From Pseudomonas sp. GM74 (GTDB taxonomy: Bacteria > Pseudomonadota > Gammaproteobacteria > Pseudomonadales > Pseudomonadaceae): 64,000 nucleotides of DNA. Under the pieces are notes generated by a model. It ran no database searches. It saw only the letters and a list, made by a program, of their open reading frames with translations, and was not told where the DNA came from. Below are positions 28,423 through 36,825 of the stretch, one piece after another. Positions within the stretch are counted from its first letter, which is position 1, and each line of letters opens with the position of its first letter. The stretch spans positions 62,001 through 126,000 of the forward strand of contig NZ_AKJG01000047.1 in NCBI RefSeq assembly GCF_000282455.1. The letters are read 5' to 3'. The position numbers and the translations under genes were made by a program.

Positions 28423-29105
28423 CAAGGCTCCAGAGGGGCGACCAGCAGGCCGGCTTCAAGACGGATCAGGCGCCGGCAGCGATGGGCCAGGCGTTCATCG
28501 TGAGTCACCAGCACCAGGGTCGTGCCGCGTTCCTGGTTGAGCTCGAACAGCAAGTCGCTGATGCGCTCGCCGGTGTGGCTGTCGAGGTTGCCGGTCGGTT
28601 CGTCGGCGAACAGCACATCGGGCTCGGCGGCAAACGCGCGGGCAATCGCCACGCGTTGTTGCTCGCCGCCGGAGAGCTGGCGCGGCGAGTGAGTCAGGCG
28701 TTTGCCCAGTCCCACCCGTTGCAGCAATTGGGTGGCGCGTTCGCGGGCGTCTTTGCGGCCATCGAGCTCCAGCGGCAGCATGACGTTTTCCAGGGCATTG
28801 AGACTGTCGAGCAGCTGAAACGATTGAAAGACAAAACCCACGTGCTCGGCGCGGATGCGCGCACGCTGGTCTTCATCGAGGTTGCTCAGGCCTTGCCCGG
28901 CGAGAGTGACTTCGCCGCTGCTCGGCAGGTCGAGGCCGGCGAGCAGGCCCAGCAGGGTGGACTTGCCGGAGCCGGAAGCGCCGACGATGGCCAGGCTGTC
29001 GCCCTTGTTCAGTTCCAGGCTGAGTTGGTGCAGGATGGTCAGTTCACCTTCCGCGCTGGGAACCACTTTGCTAAGGTCCTTCGCGATGAGAATGCTTGCG
29101 CCCAT
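28422..29105 (-). CDS. ABC transporter ATP-binding protein, YbbA-type
   Basis: A 227-residue ATPase of the LolD/MacB family: Walker [11 protein letters not shown]-loop, signature [14 protein letters not shown], Walker [13 protein letters not shown], and switch His in LVTHDER. It pairs with the downstream permease, whose ATG overlaps its stop. The start at 29105 lies only 10 bp from the divergent tesA start, so its promoter must lie within or beyond the tesA coding region. Confidence 0.9.
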   Translation of the reverse strand: MGASILIAKDLSKVVPSAEGELTILHQLSLELNKGDSLAIVGASGSGKSTLLGLLAGLDLPSSGEVTLAGQGLSNLDEDQRARIRAEHVGFVFQSFQLLDSLNALENVMLPLELDGRKDARERATQLLQRVGLGKRLTHSPRQLSGGEQQRVAIARAFAAEPDVLFADEPTGNLDSHTGERISDLLFELNQERGTTLVLVTHDERLAHRCRRLIRLEAGLLVAPLEP

Positions 29106-29115
29106 GGAGAGTCCG

Positions 29116-29721
29116 ATGCGTGTGTGGTTTTTGAGTGCTGGCCTGGCCTTGATGTGCATGGCCCAAAACGCAGCGGCGGGTACAGTCCTGATCGTTGGCG
29201 ATAGTATCAGCGCCGGTTTCGGGCTGGATACCCGGCTGGGGTGGGTGTCGCTGCTTGAGCAACGGCTCAGGCGCGAAGGTTTCGACGACAAAGTGATCAA
29301 TGCGTCCATCAGTGGCGACACCAGTGCCGGAGGCCAGGCGCGCCTGCCCGCGCTGCTTGCAGAGCATAAACCGGAGCTGGTGATCCTCGAGTTGGGCGGC
29401 AATGACGGCCTGCGCGGAATGCTGCCAACTCAATTGCAACAAAATCTTGCTTCGATGATCGACAGCTCTCGGGCCAGCGGTGCCAAGGTGTTGCTGCTCG
29501 GCATGCAATTGCCACCCAATTACGGTGCGCGTTACACCAAGGCGTTCGCCGAGGTCTATAGCAACCTGGCCGACGAGAAAAAGATCCCGTTGGTGCCGTT
29601 TTTCCTCGACGGCGTGGGCGGCCATCCGGACTTGATGCAGGCCGACGGCATACACCCGGCGGCCGGGGCCCAGGACAAGTTGCTGGAAAATGTCTGGCCT
29701 ACCCTAAAACCGCTGTTATGA
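29116..29721 (+). CDS. tesA: TesA, multifunctional periplasmic acyl-CoA thioesterase / lysophospholipase / arylesterase
   Basis: A 201-residue SGNH/GDSL hydrolase with a signal peptide (cleavage near NAAAG). Conserved blocks are visible: GDSISAGFG (nucleophile Ser), SGDTSAGG, GGNDGLRG (Asn), and ADGIHP (Asp/His). The divergent pairing with ybbA-ybbP is conserved between E. coli and Pseudomonas. ATG at 29116 has GGAGAG upstream; an in-frame ATG at 29104 would overlap the divergent gene's start. Confidence 0.93.
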   Translation: MRVWFLSAGLALMCMAQNAAAGTVLIVGDSISAGFGLDTRLGWVSLLEQRLRREGFDDKVINASISGDTSAGGQARLPALLAEHKPELVILELGGNDGLRGMLPTQLQQNLASMIDSSRASGAKVLLLGMQLPPNYGARYTKAFAEVYSNLADEKKIPLVPFFLDGVGGHPDLMQADGIHPAAGAQDKLLENVWPTLKPLL

Positions 29722-29777
29722 CACTTTTCTAGACGCAGGCTTTCGGCTAAGGTGGCGCCCCCGATTTGGAGCCCCCG

Positions 29778-30071
29778 ATGCCGCGTCCCGCCTGGTCACT
29801 ATTTGCCTACCAACTGATCGAGCCTGACGAACAGCTGGATCTGTTCGCCTGCCAGGAAGTGCGGGTGCATCTGGTGACCCGTCAGCTGGAGTTGGGCGGC
29901 TCGGCGGACCGGACCCTGTGTGGCAGTCTGTTGCCGGCTTCGCCTCGCTGGTCGAGTGTTGATCGCCGGGTGTTTCAGGACCAGCGTTTGTGTTCGCTGT
30001 GTCGGGCCATTCTTGAGTCGCAGAAGCGTGGGACGTCGCCGATCTGGCCGGAGTTGCGGTTCGAGCTTTGA
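29778..30071 (+). CDS. Conserved hypothetical protein
   Basis: A 97-residue protein beginning MPRPAWSLFAYQLIEP with no membrane segment. It has a CSLC pair (LCSLCRAIL) and another Cys (RTLCGSL), which might bind a metal, but there is no recognised domain. A TTGGAG site precedes the ATG at the right distance. It lies 56 bp after tesA on the same strand, where P. aeruginosa also has a small unknown gene as I recall. Function not assigned. Confidence 0.7.
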   Translation: MPRPAWSLFAYQLIEPDEQLDLFACQEVRVHLVTRQLELGGSADRTLCGSLLPASPRWSSVDRRVFQDQRLCSLCRAILESQKRGTSPIWPELRFEL

Positions 30072-30393
30072 CCCGCCGGGAGTCGAGGCGGCCTGCCAGC
30101 CGGCCAATTTCTCACAGGTATACCCAATCCCCTGTGGGAGATTCTATGGTTGAGGGAAAGCCCTCAACTGGCTTTTGGCTGATATTCGCTTTGCCCTTTC
30201 AGCAAGGCGAATACCACCCGAGCAAGCCCGCTCCCACAGGGATCTTCAGTGGCCAGGGGACCCAATGTGGGAGCGAGAATATTCGTAAAATCGCCTTACA
30301 GTGCCTGCAATCGGGCCATCTCCCCGAAATAACGGACAGCGGTGTACAATCGCGTTCTTATACCCTCTGTTGATCATGCGAAGGATTTTCCGG
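30072..30393. other. Intergenic region with REP fragments
   Basis: A 322-bp gap. It contains outer REP ends (CTGTGGGAG near 30132 and TGTGGGAGCGAGAATATTCG near 30265), one good REP half at 30219-30239, and the leader of the L,D-transpeptidase gene. No convincing gene. Confidence 0.6.
30219..30239 (-). repeat. REP half-element
   Basis: CGAGCAAGCCCGCTCCCACA, the inverted REP core. A truncated partner (CTGTGGGAG) lies about 90 bp upstream. Confidence 0.75.
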
Positions 30394-31368
30394 ATGTTGC
30401 CGCGTTTTCCTGCCGTCACCCGCTGCCTGACTCTTGCCGCCCTCTTTGTGGCCGGCCCGGTCGCAGCATTGGAGTTTCCCCTGCCACCGCCAGGTGAGGA
30501 CATCATCGGCCAGGTGCAGGTGATCAAGGCCAAATACGAAGATACCTTCGCCGACCTTGGTACCGCCTATGATCTGGGCTATACGGAAATGGTCGCGGCC
30601 AACCCGGGTGTCGATGCCTGGTTGCCTGGCGCCGGCACGGAAATCATCCTGCCCACCCGCTTCATCCTGCCACCAGGCCCGCGTGAAGGCATCGTGATCA
30701 ACCTGGCCGAGTACCGCCTCTACTACTACCCCAAAGGCAAGAACGTGGTGTACACGTTCCCGCTGGGTATCGGTCGTGAAGGCTGGGGTTCGCCGATTGC
30801 CCACACCAGCATCACCGCCAAGACCCCGAACCCTACCTGGACGCCTCCGGCTTCGATCAAGGCCGAGCACGCAGCCGACGGTGATCCGCTGCCCAACGTC
30901 GTGCCGGCCGGCCCTGACAACCCGCTGGGGCCGTTCAAGTTCACCCTGGGCACGCCGGGCTACCTGATCCACGGTTCGAACAAGAAGTTCGGCATCGGCA
31001 TGCGCACCAGCCACGGTTGCTTCCGCATGTTCAACAACAACGTGCTGGAAATGGCGGGCATGGTGCCGGTCGGTACGTCGGTGCGGATCATCAACGACCC
31101 GTACAAGTTCGGCCTGAGTGGCGGCAAGGTCTATCTGGAGGCGCATACGCCGCTGGACGACAAGGGCAACCCGTCGGTGGTCGACAAGCACACTGCGGTC
31201 ATCAATGCGATGCTCAAGCGCGAAGACATCACCAACAACCTGCGCATGAACTGGGATGTGGTGCGTGATGTGGTCGCCGCTGAAGACGGCCTGCCGGTCG
31301 AGATCGCTGTGCCGGGCAACGGCGTTGCGCCGATGGTGTCCAGCATGCCGATCGACCCGCTGCAGTAA
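30394..31368 (+). CDS. L,D-transpeptidase (YkuD/ErfK family) with LysM-like domain
   Basis: A 324-residue exported protein: signal peptide ending around GPVAALEF, a LysM-like peptidoglycan-binding segment (about 45-85), and a YkuD catalytic domain with HGSNKKFGIGMRTSHGCFRM, in which the Cys is the nucleophile. Enzymes of this family form 3-3 crosslinks or attach Lpp-type lipoproteins to peptidoglycan. ATG at 30394 with AAGGA eight bases upstream is preferred to an ATG at 30376 with no site. It converges on oprI, the Pseudomonas Lpp homologue. Confidence 0.92.
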   Translation: MLPRFPAVTRCLTLAALFVAGPVAALEFPLPPPGEDIIGQVQVIKAKYEDTFADLGTAYDLGYTEMVAANPGVDAWLPGAGTEIILPTRFILPPGPREGIVINLAEYRLYYYPKGKNVVYTFPLGIGREGWGSPIAHTSITAKTPNPTWTPPASIKAEHAADGDPLPNVVPAGPDNPLGPFKFTLGTPGYLIHGSNKKFGIGMRTSHGCFRMFNNNVLEMAGMVPVGTSVRIINDPYKFGLSGGKVYLEAHTPLDDKGNPSVVDKHTAVINAMLKREDITNNLRMNWDVVRDVVAAEDGLPVEIAVPGNGVAPMVSSMPIDPLQ

Positions 31369-31381
31369 CGCTGGCAAAGAG

Positions 31382-31414
31382 CCCGTCGACGCTGACCGCG
31401 TCGACGGGTTTTTT
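31382..31414 (+). terminator. Terminator of the L,D-transpeptidase gene
   Basis: Stem CCCGTCGACG/CGTCGACGGG (loop CTGACCG) then six T. Confidence 0.92.
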
Positions 31415-31443
31415 ATTGCCTGGAGAAACGCCGGGCAATAAAA

Positions 31444-31470
31444 AAGCCGACCCAAAAAATGGGTCGGCTT
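31444..31470 (-). terminator. Terminator of oprI
   Basis: Stem AAGCCGACCC/GGGTCGGCTT. On the minus strand it runs into TTTTTTAT, 22 bp beyond the oprI stop. Confidence 0.92.
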
Positions 31471-31491
31471 GATAACAATCCCGAAGGATTA

Positions 31492-31743
31492 TTACTTGCG
31501 GCTAGCTTTGTCCAGCATGCGCAGAGCACGCTCGTTAGCTTCGTCAGCAGTCTGTTGTGCTTTTTGAGCAGCAGCCAGAGCTTCATCAGCTTTACGGTAA
31601 GCTTCGTCTGCACGAGCCTGGGAGCGAGCAGCTGCGTCTTCAGTAGCGGTCAGACGTGCTTCGGTTTCTTTCGATGCGCTGCTGCAACCGGTAGCCAGAA
31701 CTGCGGCCAGAGCCAGAGCAGAGAATTTCAGAACGTTGTTCAT
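31492..31743 (-). CDS. oprI: OprI, major outer-membrane lipoprotein (Lpp-like)
   Basis: An 83-residue lipoprotein: signal peptide with lipobox LATGCSS, then a continuous alpha-helical heptad pattern rich in Ala, Glu, Lys ([20 protein letters not shown]) and a C-terminal Lys (DKASRK). It is lipidated, sits in the outer membrane and trimerises; the C-terminal Lys is where Lpp-type proteins join peptidoglycan. AAGGGGA lies upstream and a strong terminator downstream. The coding sequence uses a narrow codon set (GCT/GCA Ala, CGT Arg), as expected for a very abundant protein. Confidence 0.97.
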   Translation of the reverse strand: MNNVLKFSALALAAVLATGCSSASKETEARLTATEDAAARSQARADEAYRKADEALAAAQKAQQTADEANERALRMLDKASRK

Positions 31744-32382
31744 CGTGTTCCCCTTCAAGGACTTTCTATTAAGTAGCTATCTCCTCCGATTGAGGAAATA
31801 GCCGGCGTACATACTACCCATTACTTGTAGTAAGTAAAACTGACGTGACGCAAGAAGCAAAAAAAATTGTAGGCGTTGATTCTTTTTCGAGCAACTTTTA
31901 ACTGAATTGTTTAAAAAATATCCAGCTGCAAGGCCCGTGGCTGAGCGAGCCGACGAGAAAAAGTTCCTGTGGTACGGCGCTGTTTTTCAGTCTGGCTAAA
32001 GTCCACCTACATGGATTCGTCTACACTTTTGTTCGGCTTTTGTGTGACGCCTCTCAATATCTTTCTCGATGTTCAGGTGACTTTAACAACGGGCGCTCGT
32101 CTTAAGTCTCAACATCCGGCAATGTACAGGCTATCGACCTGGAGTGATCTTCGGTCGAGCGCAATCCTGCGTGATCCGGAGCCGCACCCGCCAACCCGCA
32201 CGATGACGAGCGCACCTTGAGCATTTCTGCCAATGGTGCCTACTATTTGTACGTGCTCGGTAGCGCGAGATCGGTGCAGCTCTTCTCGGTGTCCATTCAG
32301 GCACGGGGTGGCGTAGATGTTCCTTCGCCGGAAAAACATCGGTAAGGTAGGGGTCGGAATTCCAGACCCGCGAGGAGTAGTG
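31744..32382. other. Long intergenic region upstream of oprI and the GNAT gene
   Basis: A 639-bp gap. The left third is AT-rich and holds the oprI promoter and leader (minus strand), with a short inverted repeat TATCTCCTC/GAGGAAATA near 31780. The right end has the GNAT leader with GAGGAG. A reading frame without a start codon runs from 32175 to 32345 (ISANGAYYLYVLGSARSVQL within it) and might be a gene remnant. Nothing else is supported. Confidence 0.5.
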
Positions 32383-32670
32383 ATGAGCGAGGCGTTGTCC
32401 ATCCACCATGACCAGGCTGGTCATCAGTTCGAGACCAATGTGGACGGTCATCGTGCCTATCTGACCTATATGGATCTGGGGAAACAGACCCTGGATATCT
32501 ATCGCACCTTCGTGCCCAACGCATTGCGTGGTCGCGGTATTGCGGCAGCCTTGACCGAGAGGGCGCTGGAGTACGCTGACGAAATGGGCTACACCGTCAT
32601 TCCATCGTGCTCCTACGTCGAGCGCTACATGGAGCGTCACCAGCGGCATGCGGCCAAGCTGAGTCAGTGA
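32383..32670 (+). CDS. Small GNAT-like N-acetyltransferase (Acetyltransf_CG / NATD1 type)
   Basis: A 95-residue minimal acetyltransferase-like protein. It shows the short GNAT core TYMDLGKQTLDIYRTFVPNALRGRGIAAALTERAL (acetyl-CoA pyrophosphate loop RGRGIA, quoted in part) and the motif VIPSCSYVERYM, typical of the small YidJ/NATD1 family. The acceptor substrate of these proteins is unknown. GAGGAG lies just upstream of the ATG and a terminator follows. Confidence 0.85.
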   Translation: MSEALSIHHDQAGHQFETNVDGHRAYLTYMDLGKQTLDIYRTFVPNALRGRGIAAALTERALEYADEMGYTVIPSCSYVERYMERHQRHAAKLSQ

Positions 32671-32691
32671 CCTTCAACAAAACGAATGCAT

Positions 32692-32724
32692 AAAAAAACG
32701 CCGGGTTCAGCCCGGCGTTTTTTT
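32692..32724. terminator. Bidirectional terminator between the GNAT gene and the class I DAHP synthase
   Basis: Stem ACGCCGGG/CCCGGCGT with loop TTCAG flanked by A7 and T7, so it can serve both converging genes. Confidence 0.93.
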
Positions 32725-32756
32725 GTGTGCGTTTTTTTGCACCGCCAAACAGGCGA

Positions 32757-33833
32757 TCAGCTGCGATCGCGTTTAGGCAACACATCCTTGAGCTTGGCAT
32801 GCATGCTGCGCAAGGTGTTTTCGGTCGCGGTCCAGTCGATGCAGGCGTCGGTGATCGACACGCCGTACTGCAGGTCGGCGAGATCTTTCGGGATCGCCTG
32901 GGCGCCCCAGTTCAGGTGGCTTTCAACCATCAGGCCGATGATCGACTTGTTGCCTTCGAGGATCTGGTTGGCGACGTTCTCCATCACCAGCGGTTGCAGG
33001 GCCGGATCCTTGTTGGAGTTGGCGTGACTGCAATCGACCATGATGTTCGGCTTGATCTTCGCCTTGTTCAGCGCCTGCTCGCAGAGCGCAACGCTGACCG
33101 AATCGTAGTTCGGCTTGCCGTTGCCGCCGCGCAGCACCACGTGACCGTAGGCATTGCCCTTGGTGGTCACGATCGACACGCCACCTTCCTGGTTGATGCC
33201 CAGGAAGCGATGCGGGCTGGAAACCGACTGCAGGGCGTTGATCGCCACGGTCAGGCCGCCATCGGTGCCGTTCTTGAAGCCGACGGCCGAGGACAGGCCG
33301 GAGGCCATTTCACGGTGAGTCTGGGATTCGGTGGTACGCGCGCCGATAGCCGACCAGCTGATCAGGTCCTGCAGATACTGCGGGGAGATCGGGTCGAGGG
33401 CTTCGGTGGCGGTCGGCAGGCCTTTTTCCGCCAGATCCAGCAGCAACTGGCGACCGATGTGCAAGCCGTCCTGGATCTTGAACGAGTCGTCCAGGTACGG
33501 GTCGTTGATCAAGCCTTTCCAGCCGACGGTGGTGCGTGGCTTCTCGAAATACACGCGCATGACCAGATACAGGGTATCGGACACTTCAGCTGCGAGGGCT
33601 TTCAAGCGATCGGCGTATTCGTGGGCAGCCTTGATGTCGTGGATCGAGCAAGGCCCGATGACGACGAACAGGCGATGGTCGGTGCCATCCAGAATGTTGC
33701 GAATGACTTCGCGGCCCTTGGTGACAGTGCGCAGTGCGGCGTCGCTCAGGGGAATATCGCGCTTGAGCTGATCGGGAGTGATCAGTGTCTCGTTGGAGGC
33801 GACGTTTAGGTCGTTGATCGGTAAATCAGCCAT
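32757..33833 (-). CDS. Class I 3-deoxy-7-phosphoheptulonate (DAHP) synthase, AroG/AroF type
   Basis: A 358-residue enzyme that condenses phosphoenolpyruvate with erythrose 4-phosphate, the first step of the shikimate pathway. Characteristic motifs: IGPCSIHD near residue 60, MRVYFEKPRTTVGWKG, GARTTESQTHREMASGLS and DCSHANSNKD (metal ligands). Length fits the class I-alpha, feedback-inhibited enzymes (about 350-360). Which aromatic amino acid inhibits it cannot be decided by eye. A second, unrelated class II DAHP synthase is encoded at 48114-49460. Confidence 0.93.
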   Translation of the reverse strand: MADLPINDLNVASNETLITPDQLKRDIPLSDAALRTVTKGREVIRNILDGTDHRLFVVIGPCSIHDIKAAHEYADRLKALAAEVSDTLYLVMRVYFEKPRTTVGWKGLINDPYLDDSFKIQDGLHIGRQLLLDLAEKGLPTATEALDPISPQYLQDLISWSAIGARTTESQTHREMASGLSSAVGFKNGTDGGLTVAINALQSVSSPHRFLGINQEGGVSIVTTKGNAYGHVVLRGGNGKPNYDSVSVALCEQALNKAKIKPNIMVDCSHANSNKDPALQPLVMENVANQILEGNKSIIGLMVESHLNWGAQAIPKDLADLQYGVSITDACIDWTATENTLRSMHAKLKDVLPKRDRS

Positions 33834-34020
33834 CGTTTACTCGTCAGGTCACGGGTGCCGGCCGCCAGCGAACCCGCGCGGCGGAGCACAGCAAATTAAG
33901 CGCGTCGGGGAGCTGAACCTTAGCGCGTTACACCGTGGCTCGACAATGGGCAGACGCCGGTTTGGTGGGCTTTCGCAGTCAGTTTCCCTGCCATGAGGGG
34001 TAAACCGATCAAGAACGCCT

Positions 34021-34464
34021 CTATTCCAGCACCGGTTGCGCAAAAGCCTTGCGCACCGAATCGTGAGAGAACTCGTCGGCATGCTCCTGGACCCATTCGA
34101 GGGCCAGGGCCTGGATATCCTGCAAGTCTTCGTGGGCTTCATGCAGGCGGCAGTAGCGTTCGATCTGGCACACCTGTTCGCCCATCCGGGCGCTGAACAG
34201 CGTTTGTTCGTCGACGAAGGCGATGCCTACCAGGTAACCGCGCTTGCGTCGCAGACACCAGGCGACATAGCCCAGGTAGCGCATGTCCGGGTTCACGGTC
34301 GGCATGCGTACCTCCAGCGCCGTGCCGTGGCGCCACGCGCGGTGATAATTGCAAGCCATGCCGCCGAGGCTGATAGTGTGCAGCTGTCGTCGCGAAATAC
34401 ACTCAGGTTTCAGCAACGTTAACTCGACGGGCACATCGTCAGGGTGAGGAATAAAACGTCCCAT
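34021..34464 (-). CDS. PilZ domain-containing protein, probable c-di-GMP effector
   Basis: A 147-residue protein with the PilZ-like order: an Arg-rich entry (CISRRQLHTIS), then SLGGMACNYH matching the D/NxSxxG-type strand, and a beta-barrel ending in GYLVGIAFVDEQ. PilZ domains bind cyclic di-GMP through RxxxR and D/NxSxxG; here the second motif reads HTISLGG (Asp/Asn replaced by His), so binding needs testing. The start is uncertain: 34464 has GGAG nine bases upstream, with alternatives at 34479 and 34497. All are head-to-head with, and overlap, the thioredoxin-like gene. Confidence 0.78.
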   Translation of the reverse strand: MGRFIPHPDDVPVELTLLKPECISRRQLHTISLGGMACNYHRAWRHGTALEVRMPTVNPDMRYLGYVAWCLRRKRGYLVGIAFVDEQTLFSARMGEQVCQIERYCRLHEAHEDLQDIQALALEWVQEHADEFSHDSVRKAFAQPVLE

Positions 34465-34849
34465 GAACACAGACTCCATGTGTCGGCCATCTGACATTGT
34501 TCCCCCCAGTATAGTGGTCGAATTGGAACTGACCGATTTTGACGCCGACCAACGGCTGCTGGCGATGAGCGGTGTATCGCTGGTCATTTTCACCAGTGTC
34601 GGCTGCTCCGGTTGCCGTTTTGCCCGCGAGCAATTGCCGACACTCGACCTGGCAGTCGACCGACTGTGCTGGATCGATGCCGGCAACAACGGCGGGGTGG
34701 TCGAGCGTTTTCAGGTCTTTCACTTGCCGGCGCTGTTTGTCGTTCGCGACGGCGAATTCTTTGGAACACTGAAGTCGCGCCTGACCGACACCGAGCTCAA
34801 TCGGGCCGTGCGCCAGGCGCTGAGTCGAACAGCAGAGGAGTTGCCATGA
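34463..34849 (+). CDS. Thioredoxin-family protein with CSGC active site
   Basis: A 128-residue thioredoxin-fold protein: SLVIFTSVGCSGCRFAREQL contains the redox pair CxxC, followed by HLPALFVVRDGEFF with the conserved cis-Pro. The active site CSGC differs from the usual CGPC, suggesting a changed redox potential or partner. The ATG at 34463 shares a CATG with the divergent PilZ start; another in-frame ATG lies at 34478. No good Shine-Dalgarno is visible. Its stop overlaps the next gene's ATG (ATGA), so translation is probably coupled. Confidence 0.78.
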   Translation: MNTDSMCRPSDIVPPSIVVELELTDFDADQRLLAMSGVSLVIFTSVGCSGCRFAREQLPTLDLAVDRLCWIDAGNNGGVVERFQVFHLPALFVVRDGEFFGTLKSRLTDTELNRAVRQALSRTAEELP

Positions 34850-35799
34850 TGGGAGTAGTTGCCAGGCCGACGATCGGCATTATCGGGACCGGCGCAATCG
34901 GCGGTTTCTACGGGGTGATGCTGGCGCGTGCCGGTTTTGATGTGCATTTTCTGCTGCGCAGCGAATTTTGCGCCGTGACCGAGCACGGGTTGCAAGTCGA
35001 TAGCGCGCCCCACGGTGCGCTGAAACTGAATCCGGTACAGGCTTATTCGAACGCTGAAGACATGCCGCCCTGCGACTGGCTGCTGGTGGGGGCGAAAACC
35101 ACCAGCAACGCCGACCTGGCACCCGCCATCCTGCAGGCGGCGGCACCGAACGCCAAGGTACTGCTGCTGCAAAACGGTCTGGACGTCGAAGACAGCCTGC
35201 GCGCGTTGCTTCCCGATTCGCTGCATGTGCTTGGAGGACTCTGTTACATCTGCGTCCATCGCGAGGCGCCGGGCGTCATTACCCATCAGGCGCTGGGCGC
35301 GGTGCATGTGGGGTACCACAGCGGTCCCGCCGATGGGCCGGCACGCACTGCGATTGTCGAGGAGGGCGTCGGGCTGTTTCGCAGCGCCGGCCTCGACTCC
35401 CAGTCCATGGCGAATTTACATCAGGCGCGTTGGCAAAAACTGGTCTGGAATATCCCTTACAACGGTCTCTCGGTTTTGCTGGGGGCGAGCACTACACCGT
35501 TGATGGCCGATGCCGACAGTCGCGAGCTGATCAAGGCGCTGATGGCTGAAGTGGTACAAGGCGCAATCGCCTGCGGGCACGACGTACCGGCAGGGTATGC
35601 CGAGCATTTGTTCATGGTGACTGAAAAGATGCCCGACTACTGGCCGAGCATGTACCACGATTACTTGCACAAGCGACCGCTGGAACTGGCCGCGATCTAC
35701 GCCCGGCCTTTGGCGGCGGCGAAGGCGGCCGGGTGTGAGATGCCACGCATCGAGGCCTTGTATCGCAGTTTGAGTTTCATTGATCGACGCAACACCTGA
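34846..35799 (+). CDS. Ketopantoate reductase (ApbA/PanE) family protein
   Basis: A 317-residue NADP-dependent reductase: Rossmann motif GIIGTGAIGGFYG at the N-terminus, VGAKTTSN (catalytic-Lys region), LLLQNGLD, and the C-terminal helical domain with KLVWNIPYNGLSVLLG. PanE reduces 2-dehydropantoate in pantothenate synthesis, but several paralogues in Pseudomonas have other or unknown substrates. GAGGAG precedes the ATG, which overlaps the thioredoxin-like gene's stop by ATGA. Confidence 0.85.
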   Translation: MMGVVARPTIGIIGTGAIGGFYGVMLARAGFDVHFLLRSEFCAVTEHGLQVDSAPHGALKLNPVQAYSNAEDMPPCDWLLVGAKTTSNADLAPAILQAAAPNAKVLLLQNGLDVEDSLRALLPDSLHVLGGLCYICVHREAPGVITHQALGAVHVGYHSGPADGPARTAIVEEGVGLFRSAGLDSQSMANLHQARWQKLVWNIPYNGLSVLLGASTTPLMADADSRELIKALMAEVVQGAIACGHDVPAGYAEHLFMVTEKMPDYWPSMYHDYLHKRPLELAAIYARPLAAAKAAGCEMPRIEALYRSLSFIDRRNT

Positions 35800-35824
35800 G
35801 TCGACCGACCTGAGGGGGAAGGGC

Positions 35825-36730
35825 ATGCCAAAGGCAATTGACGACAAGCTGGTGCTGGCGATTTCTTCGCGGGCGCTGTTCGACCTGAGCGAAAGCCACA
35901 AGGTCTACCTGTCGAGTGGCGTCGAAGCCTACCGGCAATATCAGATCGAACATGAAGACGAAATCCTCGAGCCCGGCGATGCCTTCCCGTTGGTGCAGAA
36001 ACTCCTGAACCTCAACAACAGCCTCGGCCGCGCCCGGGTCGAGGTGATTCTGGTGTCGCGCAACAGCGCCGACACCGGGCTGCGGGTGTTCAACTCGATT
36101 GATCACTACGGGCTGGCGATCTCCCGTGCGGCTTTTGTCGGTGGACGCAGTCCATATCCCTACCTCAAGGCCTTTGGCTGCGACTTGTTTCTCTCGACCC
36201 ACGCCGAAGACGTACGCAATGCGCTGGACGCCGGGTTCGCGGCAGCGACCATTCTGTCTGGCGGTGCCAGCCGTGCGGCCAGCGACGAGTTACGCATTGC
36301 CTTCGACGGAGACGCGGTGCTGTTTTCCGATGAGTCGGAGCGCATTTATCAGGCCGGTGGTCTGGAAGCGTTCCAGGCCAGCGAGCGTGAGGCAGCCCGC
36401 GAGCCGTTGCGCGGCGGGCCGTTCAAGGGTTTTCTTGCGGCCCTCAATCTGTTGCAGCGTGAGTTCCCGCAGGATACCTGTCCGATCCGTACCGCACTGG
36501 TCACCGCGCGATCGGCGCCAGCCCATGAGCGGGTCATTCGCACGTTGCGCGAATGGGACATCCGTCTCGACGAGTCGCTGTTCCTCGGCGGCCTGACCAA
36601 GTCGGCCTTTCTCGAAGCCTTCGCGGCCGACGTGTTTTTCGACGATCAGGCCGGCCACTGTGAATTGGCCCGTGAAGTCGTGGCCACCGGTCATGTGCCC
36701 CATGGCATAAGCAACGAGCAAAAGGTTTAA
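35825..36730 (+). CDS. 5'-nucleotidase (PF06189 family)
   Basis: A 301-residue protein matching the bacterial cytosolic 5'-nucleotidase family: VLAISSRALFDL at the N-terminus, ISRAAFVGGRSPYPYLKAF, the Asp-rich IAFDGDAVLFSDE and GGLTKSAFLEAFAADVFFDDQ near the C-terminus, in keeping with a HAD-like fold. It should dephosphorylate nucleoside 5'-monophosphates. GAGGGGGAAGG lies upstream. It lies 25 bp after the PanE-like gene, so the trx-like, panE-like and nucleotidase genes form a likely operon. Confidence 0.88.
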   Translation: MPKAIDDKLVLAISSRALFDLSESHKVYLSSGVEAYRQYQIEHEDEILEPGDAFPLVQKLLNLNNSLGRARVEVILVSRNSADTGLRVFNSIDHYGLAISRAAFVGGRSPYPYLKAFGCDLFLSTHAEDVRNALDAGFAAATILSGGASRAASDELRIAFDGDAVLFSDESERIYQAGGLEAFQASEREAAREPLRGGPFKGFLAALNLLQREFPQDTCPIRTALVTARSAPAHERVIRTLREWDIRLDESLFLGGLTKSAFLEAFAADVFFDDQAGHCELAREVVATGHVPHGISNEQKV

Positions 36731-36825
36731 GCCCACCGTTCAATGCGTTGCGCCGGACGCCGTAGTCGCCAAGGCACTGCTAAGCTGAATCAAATCTCCG
36801 CCATGTTGGCAGTCGAGGAGGTCAT

